In this document: positions 44,066 to 52,095 of the stretch, in pieces | Numbering within the stretch: position 1 is the stretch's first letter | Layout of the letters: every line of letters begins with the position of its first letter | Source: Antarcticibacterium arcticum | Lineage (GTDB): Bacteria > Bacteroidota > Bacteroidia > Flavobacteriales > Flavobacteriaceae | NCBI RefSeq assembly: GCF_007993795.1 | Contig: NZ_CP042476.1 | Location: 124,001-188,000, forward strand | DNA: 64,000 nucleotides | Reading direction: 5' to 3' | Notes under the pieces: generated by a model | What the model saw: only the letters and a program-made list of their open reading frames with translations | What the model was told of the DNA's origin: nothing | The model's database searches: none | Position numbers and translations under genes: made by a program

Positions 44066-45034
44066 ATGATGAGATTGAGCAGGTTGTTTTTTATGAGTGT
44101 TTTAACGGGCACTTTTTTTATAGCATGTAATAAGGATGATGATGAGATAGAAGAAATTCCACCCAGGGACAAGGGAGAACAGGCAATCGAGGACGATGCA
44201 ATCTTAAAATCTTACCTGGAGACACATTTTTATAATTATGAGGATTTCCAGAATCCGCCGGCAAATTTTGACTATGTAGTACGATTTGATACTATTGCGG
44301 GAGTTAATGCCAATAAAACACCCATTAGTGAATCCCCTCTTCTTTCAACCAAAGTGGTAAGCCGGGATGATATAAGTTATAATATGTATATTCTCAAAGT
44401 ACGGGAAGGTGTTGGTAGGCAACCAAAATTTGCCGATTCTACCTTTGTAACCTACCAGGGATCTTTAGCAAACCGTACTATTTTTGAAAGTAATACCGTT
44501 GTACCCAGCTGGTTTGACCTCCCGGGCTATGTTGCTTATGACAGCCAGGGAAGATTATCAAGATTTGGAGGATCTATAGCCGGTTTTAGCGAAGGCCTGG
44601 TAGAATTTAAAGAAGGTTCCGGCTTTGTAGTAAATCCTGATAATACTATAAAATGGAATAATGATTTTGGGGTAGGGGCAATATTTTTTCCTTCAGGACT
44701 GGGGTATTTCAATTCTTCGCCTATGGGATCTACTATTCCTGCGTATAGTCCACTAATCTTTAGTTTTAACTTATTAAGAGCGGTTGAAGCAGACCATGAC
44801 AATGATGGAATACCTTCCTGGATGGAAGATCTTGATGGGGATGAAAACCTTTTTAATGATGATACCAATAAAAATGGCCTTCCCAATCATTCAGACCCTG
44901 ATGATGACGGCGATGGGACTTCCACCAGAAAAGAAATTATAATACATCCTGATGGAACCCTGGAGTTCCCGGATACCAGCGGAAATGGGATACCTAATTA
45001 TTTAGATCCCGATTCCTTTGAGGAATTACCCTAA
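44066..45034 (+). CDS. FKBP-type PPIase-like lipoprotein with Asp-rich C-terminal repeats
   Basis: A 322-residue lipoprotein; lipobox FIAC near residue 20. A mid-region (about 95-240) resembles the FKBP fold (DSTFVTYQGSLANRTIFESN, then GFSEGLVEFKEGSG). The C-terminal 80 residues carry DHDNDGIPSWMEDLDGDENL and SDPDDDGDGTSTRKE, a thrombospondin-type-3-like calcium-binding pattern. Such proteins of Flavobacteriia have been linked to gliding-associated outer-membrane functions (GldI-type), but this one is not clearly GldI. ATG 44066 or 44069. Confidence 0.78.
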   Translation: MMRLSRLFFMSVLTGTFFIACNKDDDEIEEIPPRDKGEQAIEDDAILKSYLETHFYNYEDFQNPPANFDYVVRFDTIAGVNANKTPISESPLLSTKVVSRDDISYNMYILKVREGVGRQPKFADSTFVTYQGSLANRTIFESNTVVPSWFDLPGYVAYDSQGRLSRFGGSIAGFSEGLVEFKEGSGFVVNPDNTIKWNNDFGVGAIFFPSGLGYFNSSPMGSTIPAYSPLIFSFNLLRAVEADHDNDGIPSWMEDLDGDENLFNDDTNKNGLPNHSDPDDDGDGTSTRKEIIIHPDGTLEFPDTSGNGIPNYLDPDSFEELP

Positions 45035-45038
45035 ATAT

Positions 45039-45065
45039 AAAAAGCCGCGATCTTCGCGGCTTTTT
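45039..45065. terminator. Bidirectional intrinsic terminator
   Basis: AAAAAGCCGCGA (45039-45050), loop TCT, TCGCGGCTTTTT (45054-45065), between convergent genes. Confidence 0.94.
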
Positions 45066-45085
45066 ATTTTATATTGAGTGATCAA

Positions 45086-45679
45086 TTAAAAAGTGTAAGA
45101 AAGGCCTAGTATCCATTGGGATGGCCTTGAATCTATTTTTATATTATTATCTGTTGCCATTTCCCCAAAAGCATTATTCTCCTTTAACCCGCCTTCATAA
45201 CGAAGGTCCAGGCCTACACGTCCCAGGTTCACACCCACGCCCAATTGATAACCCAGGGTGATTGGATTTTCAACATCAGAAATATCTCTGGAAGAATTTT
45301 CGAGTTCATTTTTTAAAATATATTGAAAGGAAGGTCCTGCTTTAATGTGCAAGGGCCCCAGAAGATTCACCCCTAAAAGTATGGGGGCGTCAATTTTACT
45401 TATGTTGTAATCAAAGTTCTCATATTCTGTATTGAGTTTGGTGTACACCAATTCGGGCTGAAGAAAGAAACCCAGGATCTCAAACTTTCCAAACAAGCCT
45501 AAATGGTATCCCGTTTTACTTTTTCCGTTTTCAATGGTTGAAACATCTCCTGCAACCTGTGAATAATTTTCATATTCTCCGGTGGCCCCATAGTTTAAAC
45601 CACCTTTTATCCCGTAAGATGCCTGCGCAAAAGCACTTCCTCCCATTAAAAGTAAAACTGCTACGATCAAATTTTTCAT
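45086..45679 (-). CDS. Outer-membrane beta-barrel protein (PorT-like fold)
   Basis: A 197-residue exported barrel. Signal peptide about 1-20 (MKNLIVAVLLLMGGSAFAQ). Alternating strands begin with SYGIKGGLNYGATGEY, then LGLFGKFEILGFFLQPELVYTK, GVNLLGPLHIKAGPSFQY and a terminal SQWILGLSYTF strand. It is related in pattern to the 231-residue barrel at 14714-15409. Transport function, if any, is unknown. Confidence 0.85.
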   Translation of the reverse strand: MKNLIVAVLLLMGGSAFAQASYGIKGGLNYGATGEYENYSQVAGDVSTIENGKSKTGYHLGLFGKFEILGFFLQPELVYTKLNTEYENFDYNISKIDAPILLGVNLLGPLHIKAGPSFQYILKNELENSSRDISDVENPITLGYQLGVGVNLGRVGLDLRYEGGLKENNAFGEMATDNNIKIDSRPSQWILGLSYTF

Positions 45680-45750
45680 ATATATTGATTATTAGGTTAA
45701 GGTGGTTATAACGCAGTATTTATGCCACTTATTTCGGCTTCAAAGAAAAA

Positions 45751-45779
45751 AACCCTTCAAAGCCTGGACCTGAAGGGTT
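45751..45779. terminator. Intrinsic terminator after the transketolase pair
   Basis: AACCCTTCA (45751-45759) and TGAAGGGTT (45771-45779) with flanking A- and T-runs; serves the minus-strand transketolase transcript. Confidence 0.88.
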
Positions 45780-45799
45780 TTAAAATTATTAAAGGGTCT

Positions 45800-46753
45800 T
45801 TATTTTCTGCCGGTAACTTTTACTGATGCTTTAACAATGGCCTCGGCATTGAGTCCATACTTTTCCATTAATTGTTCCGGGGTTCCGCTTTCGCCAAAAG
45901 TATCCTGGGTAGCAACAAATTCCTGCGGGGCAGGATGGTTAAGACTTAAGGTCCTGGCTACGCTTTCTCCCAAACCACCTAAAAAGTTATGTTCTTCAGC
46001 AGTAACAACACATCCTGTTTTCTTTACAGAGCGAAGAATTGCTTCTTCATCCAGTGGCTTAATGGTGTGAATGTTTATAACTTCAGCACTTATACCTTTC
46101 TCCTCGAGTTGCTCTGCAGCCTGTAAAGCTTCCCATACCAAATGGCCAGTAGCAATGATAGTTACATCGTTTCCTTCGTTTAACATAACGGCTTTACCAA
46201 TTTCAAATTTCTGATCCTCAGGGGTAAAATTTGCAACTTTTGGCCTTCCAAATCTTAAATAAACCGGACCATGATGCTCTGCAATCGCCAGGGTCGCTGC
46301 TTTGGTTTGATTATAATCGCAGGTATTTATAACTGTCATACCCGGCAACATTTTCATTAATCCAAGATCTTCAAGGATCTGGTGAGTGGCACCATCTTCT
46401 CCCAAAGTAACTCCGGCGTGTGATGCGCATATTTTTACATTCTTATCTGAATAGGCAATACTTTGGCGAATCTGGTCATATACACGGCCTGTTGAGAAAT
46501 TAGCAAAAGTACCCGTAAAAGGGATCTTCCCTCCAATGGTCATCCCGGCTGCAATCCCCATCATATTTGCTTCGGCGATTCCTATCTGGAAAAAACGCTC
46601 CGGATGGTTCTCCTTAAATTCATCCATTTTTAAGGATCCTGTAAGATCTGCACAAAGGGCAACCACATTTGAATTGGTTTTCCCAAGTTCAGTCAATCCT
46701 GCTCCAAAACCTGAGCGGGTATCCTTGCTTCCTGTATTCGTATATTTTTTCAT
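45800..46753 (-). CDS. Transketolase, C-terminal subunit
   Basis: Pyrimidine-binding plus C-terminal domains of a split transketolase (317 residues). SGFGAGLTELGKTNSNVVALCADLTGS opens the domain. FFQIGIAEANMMGIAAGMTIGG near residue 52 contains the Glu that activates thiamine diphosphate. GVTLGEDGATHQILEDLGLMKMLPGM near 113 is the conserved His/donor site, and GHLVWEAL near 205 begins the C-terminal domain. It pairs with the N-terminal subunit 44 nt upstream to form the functional enzyme. Confidence 0.96.
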   Translation of the reverse strand: MKKYTNTGSKDTRSGFGAGLTELGKTNSNVVALCADLTGSLKMDEFKENHPERFFQIGIAEANMMGIAAGMTIGGKIPFTGTFANFSTGRVYDQIRQSIAYSDKNVKICASHAGVTLGEDGATHQILEDLGLMKMLPGMTVINTCDYNQTKAATLAIAEHHGPVYLRFGRPKVANFTPEDQKFEIGKAVMLNEGNDVTIIATGHLVWEALQAAEQLEEKGISAEVINIHTIKPLDEEAILRSVKKTGCVVTAEEHNFLGGLGESVARTLSLNHPAPQEFVATQDTFGESGTPEQLMEKYGLNAEAIVKASVKVTGRK

Positions 46754-46797
46754 TATGATTTTAATTATCTTGTTATGAGTAATAATGGCTTTAAAAA

Positions 46798-47643
46798 CTA
46801 ATAATCTCCCAAAGTTTCAGGGTTTTGGGAAAGTGCTTTTTCCAGCTGCTCATCATTGGGAGCTACACCGTGCCATTTGTGAGAACCCATCATAAAATCT
46901 ACGCCGTTACCCATTTCTGTAGTCATAAGAATACAAAGCGGTTTTCCGTTTCCGGTCCTGCTTTTTGCTTCTTTTAAAGTCTCAATTACTTTGCTTATGT
47001 TATTTCCTTCTGCTAATTCCAATACCTCCCATCCAAAAGCCTCAAATTTGGCTTTTAGGTTACCCATTGGGAGTACATTCTCTGTAGACCCATCTATTTG
47101 CTGCCCGTTAACATCAATCGTAGATATTAAATTATCAACTTTATTTGCAGCAGCATACATAATGGCTTCCCAGTTTTGTCCTTCCTGCAATTCACCATCT
47201 CCGTGCAGCGAGAAAACAAGGTGGGAATCCTTATTTAATTTTTTAGTTAAAGCTGCACCAATGGCAACACTCATGCCCTGGCCAAGAGATCCCGATGCTA
47301 TACGCACTCCCGGTAAACCTTCATGGGTAGTAGGATGCCCCTGTAACCTTGAATTGATAAGACGAAAAGTATTTAATTCCTCCACCGGGAAGTAACCGCT
47401 GCGGGCAAGAACACTGTAGAAAACAGGTGAGATATGGCCGTTTGATAGAAAGAAAAGATCTTCGTCCTTACCATCCATATTGAAATTGCTGTTGTGGTCC
47501 ATGATCTCCTGGTAAAGGGCGGTAATAAATTCGGTACAACCCAGGGAACCTCCCGGGTGGCCTGAATTTACCTTATGTACCTGCCTTAAAATATCCCGGC
47601 GAACCTGGCTAATAAAATCTTGTAATTGATGTGTTTCTGGCAT
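46798..47643 (-). CDS. Transketolase, N-terminal subunit
   Basis: Thiamine diphosphate-binding half of split transketolase (281 residues). SGHPGGSLGCTEFITALY near residue 27, GHISPVFYSVLARSGYF near 68, GSLGQGMSVAIGAAL near 113 and the ThDP/Mg motif HGDGELQEGQNWEAIMYA near 145-162 are all present. Acts in the non-oxidative pentose phosphate pathway. The split form is widespread in Bacteroidota and Archaea and does not indicate a broken gene. Confidence 0.96.
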   Translation of the reverse strand: MPETHQLQDFISQVRRDILRQVHKVNSGHPGGSLGCTEFITALYQEIMDHNSNFNMDGKDEDLFFLSNGHISPVFYSVLARSGYFPVEELNTFRLINSRLQGHPTTHEGLPGVRIASGSLGQGMSVAIGAALTKKLNKDSHLVFSLHGDGELQEGQNWEAIMYAAANKVDNLISTIDVNGQQIDGSTENVLPMGNLKAKFEAFGWEVLELAEGNNISKVIETLKEAKSRTGNGKPLCILMTTEMGNGVDFMMGSHKWHGVAPNDEQLEKALSQNPETLGDY

Positions 47644-47668
47644 TGTTGTGTTATTGTTGTGAATGACG

Positions 47669-47699
47669 CAAAAATAAGTTTTTAAAAACGTAACTCAAA
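47669..47699 (-). promoter_or_regulatory. Transketolase operon promoter
   Basis: Minus strand TTTG (47699-47696), 19-nt spacer, TATTTTTG (47676-47669), 25 nt before the ATG; an exact fit to the phylum consensus. Confidence 0.75.
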
Positions 47700-47785
47700 G
47701 CCAGAATTTACCAGTTATCAACGAATTGCCCATATTAGCTAACAATTTTTAAATTAGGCAGTCTTTACTTTGTGGTTTACTTAAG

Positions 47786-47793
47786 TATCTTTG
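47786..47793 (+). promoter_or_regulatory. tgt promoter -7 element
   Basis: TATCTTTG lies 18 nt before the tgt ATG. TTTG at 47769-47772 is too close to serve as a standard -33 element. Confidence 0.5.
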
Positions 47794-47811
47794 CACCACT
47801 TAAAAAATGCT

Positions 47812-48942
47812 ATGAATTTTGAACTATTAGCTACAGATCCCGGTAGTAAGGCAAGAGCAGGGAAAATCACCACAGACCATGGAACTATTGAAACACCCAT
47901 ATTTATGCCTGTGGGCACGGTGGGTTCTGTGAAGGGGGTGCACCAGCGTGAATTGAAAGAGGAGATCAACCCGGATGTGATCCTGGGAAATACCTATCAT
48001 TTATATTTAAGGCCTCAAACCGAGATCCTGAAAAAGGCGGGAGGTCTTCATAAATTTATAAACTGGGACCGGAATATTCTAACAGATAGTGGAGGCTACC
48101 AGGTTTATTCGCTTTCAGAAAGAAGAAAGATCAAGGAGGAAGGCGTTAAGTTCAAGTCTCATATTGATGGGTCTTATCACACTTTTACTCCTGAAAATGT
48201 AATGGAAATACAGCGTACCATTGGGGCCGATATCATTATGGCTTTTGATGAATGTACACCTTATCCATGTGATTATCGATATGCAAAACGCTCTATGCAT
48301 ATGACACACAGGTGGCTGGACAGGTGTATCACGCATCTTGAAAAAACACCATTTGCCTATGATTATTCCCAGGCATTTTTTCCAATAGTTCAGGGGAGTA
48401 CTTATAAGGACCTGCGCCAACAATCTGCCGAATATATCGCTTCTGTGGGTGCGGAGGGGAATGCAATTGGAGGACTTTCTGTAGGTGAACCTGCAGAGGA
48501 AATGTACGCAATGACAGAAGTTGTAACTGCAATTCTTCCCGAAGATAAACCCCGGTATTTGATGGGCGTGGGAACTCCCGTCAATATTTTAGAAAATATC
48601 GCCCTGGGTATAGATATGTTTGATTGTGTGATGCCTACCCGTAATGCCCGTAACGGAATGCTGTTTACCGCTCATGGTACCATTAATATTAAGAATAAAA
48701 AATGGGAAGATGACTTTTCAGCTATTGATGATATGGCCATTACCTGGGTAGATACCGAATATTCCAAAGCTTATTTAAAACATTTGTTTTCTGTGAATGA
48801 AATGCTGGGCAAACAAATAGCAACCATCCATAATCTTGGTTTTTATCTTTGGTTGGTTCGTGAAGCCAGAAAACATATATTAGCAGGTGATTTTTATACC
48901 TGGAAAAACAAAATGGTAGCTCAAATGGATAAGCGTCTCTAA
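47812..48942 (+). CDS. tgt: tRNA-guanine(34) transglycosylase lacking the zinc cysteines
   Basis: Exchanges G34 for preQ1 in tRNAs with GUN anticodons. 376 residues from ATG 47812 (an in-frame TTG at 47791 lies in the -7 box). Catalytic Asp92 in LTDSGGYQV and the nucleophile Asp in FDCVMPTRNARNG are present. The usual CxCxxC before YSxAYL is replaced: positions -8, -6 and -3 from that Tyr are Ala, Thr and Asp, while the fourth ligand His in TIHNL is kept. The structural zinc site is therefore probably absent. I recall similar loss in other flavobacterial Tgts, so this may be lineage-wide. Confidence 0.94.
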   Translation: MNFELLATDPGSKARAGKITTDHGTIETPIFMPVGTVGSVKGVHQRELKEEINPDVILGNTYHLYLRPQTEILKKAGGLHKFINWDRNILTDSGGYQVYSLSERRKIKEEGVKFKSHIDGSYHTFTPENVMEIQRTIGADIIMAFDECTPYPCDYRYAKRSMHMTHRWLDRCITHLEKTPFAYDYSQAFFPIVQGSTYKDLRQQSAEYIASVGAEGNAIGGLSVGEPAEEMYAMTEVVTAILPEDKPRYLMGVGTPVNILENIALGIDMFDCVMPTRNARNGMLFTAHGTINIKNKKWEDDFSAIDDMAITWVDTEYSKAYLKHLFSVNEMLGKQIATIHNLGFYLWLVREARKHILAGDFYTWKNKMVAQMDKRL

Positions 48943-50019
48943 TTGAAAATTCTTGACTGGTACATATTAAAACGATACCTGGGAACTTTTATCCTTATGC
49001 TGGTTTTGTTTATTCCCATTGGAATAACGGTGAACCTTGCAGAAAAGATTGGGAAGATCCTGGAGTTTGAAGTTCCCTTAATAGAGGTGTTGATCTATTA
49101 TATGAATTTCACCATTTATTTCACCAATCTACTTTTTCCGCTTTTTTTATTCCTTGCGGTAATCTGGTTCACTTCAAAATTGGCCAATAATACAGAGATC
49201 ATTGCCTTTTTGAGTAGCGGGGTGTCTTTCTGGAGATTTTTACGTCCCTATCTTATTGGAGCAACCATTGTTACTATTGGTGCATTAATTTTGAGCCAGT
49301 ACCTGGCACCTTCAGCAAGTAAAGGTTTTAATGAGTTTAAATATACCTACCTAAAAAGTGGTACAGAGATCCAGGAAACCAGTGATGTATACCGGCAAAT
49401 CAATGATGCAGAATATATATATGCCAGCAATTTTCAGCCTGCCACAAAATCTGCCCGAAATTTTACTTTGGAACATTTTGATGGCAACAAGCTTGTTTTT
49501 AAAATAAGCGCCTCCAGATTACAATATATAGATTCAACAAATTCCTATAAACTCACGAATGTGAATACCCGGATTATTGGGGACGGGGAGGATGAGATAT
49601 TTCATGAACGTACAAAAGATACCCTTTTGCCTTTCGAGTTTGACCAACTAACCCCAGTATCCTATATTGCCGAAACCCTTAATCACAGGGAGCTGCAAAA
49701 TTTTATTGAACAGGAAAGGAAAAGGGGGTCCGGGAATATGAACCGGTATCTTGTTGTTGCGTACAAGCGCTGGAGTTTGCCGGTATCTGCCTTTATTCTT
49801 ACCATTATAGCTGTAGCAGTTTCTTCGCGCAAAAGACGTGGGGGAATGGGGGTGAACCTGGCTGTGGGTATTACACTTGCATTTGTATTTATATTCTTTG
49901 ACAAGGTTTTTGGTACTATGGCCGAGCAGTCTACTTTTTCGCCCATAATTGCAGTTTGGTTCCCTAACGTACTGTTCGGGATATTGGCCATTTATCTCCT
50001 CTACAATGCTAAGCGATAA
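48943..50019 (+). CDS. LptF/LptG family permease
   Basis: Inner-membrane component of the LPS export machine (LptB2FG) that extracts LPS toward LptC. 358 residues: LDWYILKRYLGTFILMLVLFIP opens the first helix, three helices in the N-terminal half, a periplasmic beta-jellyroll-like region (about 125-260) and three C-terminal helices (KRWSLPVSAFILTIIAVAVSS, LAVGITLAFVFIFFDKVFG). TTG at 48943 is the start and directly abuts the tgt stop, so translation is coupled. Only one of the usual F/G pair is encoded here. Confidence 0.92.
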   Translation: MKILDWYILKRYLGTFILMLVLFIPIGITVNLAEKIGKILEFEVPLIEVLIYYMNFTIYFTNLLFPLFLFLAVIWFTSKLANNTEIIAFLSSGVSFWRFLRPYLIGATIVTIGALILSQYLAPSASKGFNEFKYTYLKSGTEIQETSDVYRQINDAEYIYASNFQPATKSARNFTLEHFDGNKLVFKISASRLQYIDSTNSYKLTNVNTRIIGDGEDEIFHERTKDTLLPFEFDQLTPVSYIAETLNHRELQNFIEQERKRGSGNMNRYLVVAYKRWSLPVSAFILTIIAVAVSSRKRRGGMGVNLAVGITLAFVFIFFDKVFGTMAEQSTFSPIIAVWFPNVLFGILAIYLLYNAKR

Positions 50020-50917
50020 ATTAAAGAGTTATCTTCATTTTCATGTAATAGTTTTTATCTGGGGTTTTACGGCCGTTTTAGGCGCGCTTATTTCCATTGA
50101 TGCAGTACCGCTTGTTTGGTACCGTATGTTACTTGCCAGCGGGTTCATTTTTTTATGGATATGGTGGAAGAAAAAGAATATGAGGGTAGCTCCTAAAAAG
50201 CTTTTGATCTTAATAATCGCAGGAATTATTATTGCCCTGCATTGGCTTACTTTTTTTGGAGCCATTAAGGTTTCCAACGTTTCAATAACCCTGGCTTTAC
50301 TTTCAACAGGAGCATTTTTCACTTCAATTCTGGAGCCTCTTTTTTACAAGCGTAAATTTGTGGGGTATGAGATAATCTTCGGCTTGATAGTAATGGCCGG
50401 TTTATATATAATTTTTAAGGTTGAAACCGAATATGCCCTGGGGATTATTCTGGGCTTAATATCTGCCTTTCTTTCCGCAGTTTTTACGATGATTAACGGT
50501 AAATTAATAGCCCATGCAGCCCCTTCCGTTATTTCCTTTTATGAACTTTTTACAGGCGTGATCGCCATAAGTCTTTACCTGGCTTTTGTTACTGTTTCCG
50601 GTGATGGGAACACCGGTTTTAACCGGGAGTTCTTCAGTCTTTCATCAAGTGACTGGATGTATCTTTTAATCCTGGCTTCGGTTTGTACCGCCTACGCGTT
50701 TATCGCATCTGTTGCCGTAATGAAACATTTAAGTCCCTATACTATTATGCTCACCATTAATCTGGAACCTGTATACGGGATCTTTCTGGCTTTTCTTGTT
50801 TTTGGAAGTAAGGAACAAATGAACCCTCAGTTCTATTATGGCGCAGCCATAATCCTTGCTACTGTTATCCTTAACGGTTATTTGAAAACAAAAAAGAAAA
50901 TTAATAAGTTATCTTAG
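50006..50917 (+). CDS. EamA (DMT) family transporter
   Basis: A 303-residue inner-membrane protein with ten hydrophobic segments in two EamA repeats (FHVIVFIWGFTAVLGAL opens the first; GIILGLISAFLSAVFTMINGKL the second). The RxLLASGFIFL-like block after the second helix is typical. Substrate unknown, probably a metabolite or amino acid. ATG 50006 is chosen because it places the first helix near the N-terminus; it overlaps the permease gene by 14 nt. Confidence 0.88.
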   Translation: MLSDKLKSYLHFHVIVFIWGFTAVLGALISIDAVPLVWYRMLLASGFIFLWIWWKKKNMRVAPKKLLILIIAGIIIALHWLTFFGAIKVSNVSITLALLSTGAFFTSILEPLFYKRKFVGYEIIFGLIVMAGLYIIFKVETEYALGIILGLISAFLSAVFTMINGKLIAHAAPSVISFYELFTGVIAISLYLAFVTVSGDGNTGFNREFFSLSSSDWMYLLILASVCTAYAFIASVAVMKHLSPYTIMLTINLEPVYGIFLAFLVFGSKEQMNPQFYYGAAIILATVILNGYLKTKKKINKLS

Positions 50918-50976
50918 GAAGTCTTCCTTTTAAAGTTTGTTATATTTGTAAGCTAATAAAAACACCATAACTTCAT

Positions 50977-51930
50977 ATGGAATATTTGGATTTTGAATTA
51001 CCCATTAAAGAGTTAGAAGAACAACACCAAAAGGCTTGTAATATTGGTTCTGAAAGTAATGTTGACGTAACTGCCACTTGCAGGCAGATAGAGAAAAAAC
51101 TGGAGGCTACCAAAAAGGAAATTTACAAGAACCTCACTGCGTGGCAACGGGTACAACTTTCCCGTCATCCAAACAGGCCTTATACCATGGATTATATCAA
51201 TGCCATTTGCGGCGGAACATTTCTTGAACTTCACGGAGACAGGAATGTGAAGGATGATAAGGCAATGGTTGGTGGTCTTGGAAAAATTGGAGACCAGAGT
51301 TTTATGATCGTTGGCCAGCAAAAAGGGTATAATACCAAAACCCGCCAGTATCGCAATTTTGGGATGGCAAATCCCGAAGGTTACAGGAAAGCTTTAAGGC
51401 TAATGAAATCTGCCGAAAAATTTGGTATTCCTGTTGTAACCTTTGTGGATACTCCGGGAGCTTATCCCGGTCTTGAAGCTGAAGAACGTGGGCAGGGCGA
51501 AGCCATTGCCCGCAATATTTTTGAAATGACCAAACTTAAGGTGCCTATTATTGTTGTAATTATAGGAGAAGGTGCCAGTGGAGGTGCTTTGGGAATTGGG
51601 GTTGGAGATAAGGTATTAATGCTGGAAAATACATGGTATTCAGTGATTTCCCCGGAATCCTGTTCTTCTATCTTATGGAGAAGTTGGGAATATAAAGAAA
51701 TTGCAGCCGAAGCTTTGAAACTTACTGCTAAGGATATGAAAAAACAAAAACTCATAGATGAGATTGTAAAAGAACCTTTGGGTGGTGCGCATAGCAATAG
51801 GGAAGAAACATTTGAGACTGTAAAAAAATCTATATTATCCTCTTTAGATGAGTTTAAAAACTTATCACCAACAGAATTGGTAAATCAACGAATGGAAAAA
51901 TATTCTAATATGGGAGTATTTAAATCTTAG
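50977..51930 (+). CDS. accA: Acetyl-CoA carboxylase carboxyltransferase subunit alpha
   Basis: Forms malonyl-CoA from acetyl-CoA with AccD, first step of fatty acid synthesis. 317 residues: the N-terminal helical hairpin (about 1-60), WQRVQLSRHPNRPYTMDYI near 50, FLELHGDRNVKDDKAMVGG near 75, FVDTPGAYPGLEAEERGQGEAIA near 155-177 and IGEGASGGALGIGVGDKV near 200 for the oxyanion/CoA site. Complete and typical. Confidence 0.97.
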   Translation: MEYLDFELPIKELEEQHQKACNIGSESNVDVTATCRQIEKKLEATKKEIYKNLTAWQRVQLSRHPNRPYTMDYINAICGGTFLELHGDRNVKDDKAMVGGLGKIGDQSFMIVGQQKGYNTKTRQYRNFGMANPEGYRKALRLMKSAEKFGIPVVTFVDTPGAYPGLEAEERGQGEAIARNIFEMTKLKVPIIVVIIGEGASGGALGIGVGDKVLMLENTWYSVISPESCSSILWRSWEYKEIAAEALKLTAKDMKKQKLIDEIVKEPLGGAHSNREETFETVKKSILSSLDEFKNLSPTELVNQRMEKYSNMGVFKS

Positions 51931-51956
51931 TTCTTTAGACATCACCCTTTCAAAAT

Positions 51957-51986
51957 AATCCGGGGATTTATCTTCGGATTTTTTTG
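51957..51986 (+). terminator. Probable intrinsic terminator after accA
   Basis: AATCCG (51957-51962) and CGGATT (51975-51980) enclose a 12-nt loop and run into six further Ts. Confidence 0.7.
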
Positions 51987-51989
51987 GCC

Positions 51990-52075
51990 TTGTTAACAAA
52001 AATATTTAGTTGTTAACAGGCAAATGTTAATACCGAAACCTTCCTCGAAAGGTTTTTCATTAAGATTGTCTTAAC
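51990..52075. promoter_or_regulatory. Phased TTGTTAACA repeats upstream of dnaB
   Basis: TTGTTAACA occurs at 51990-51998 and 52010-52018, exactly 20 bp (two helical turns) apart. A partial TGTTAA is at 52025 and an inverted TTAACAA begins near 52071. Between them AAACCTT/AAAGGTTT forms a small hairpin. It may be a regulatory array for dnaB; no matching regulator is known to me. Confidence 0.4.
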
Positions 52076-52095
52076 AATTTTTTTACATTCGTAAT

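Noticed and set aside
46798..47643. Transketolase split into two genes as a possible broken gene
   Set aside because: Both halves are complete with their own starts, domain boundaries and catalytic motifs; split transketolase is normal in this phylum.
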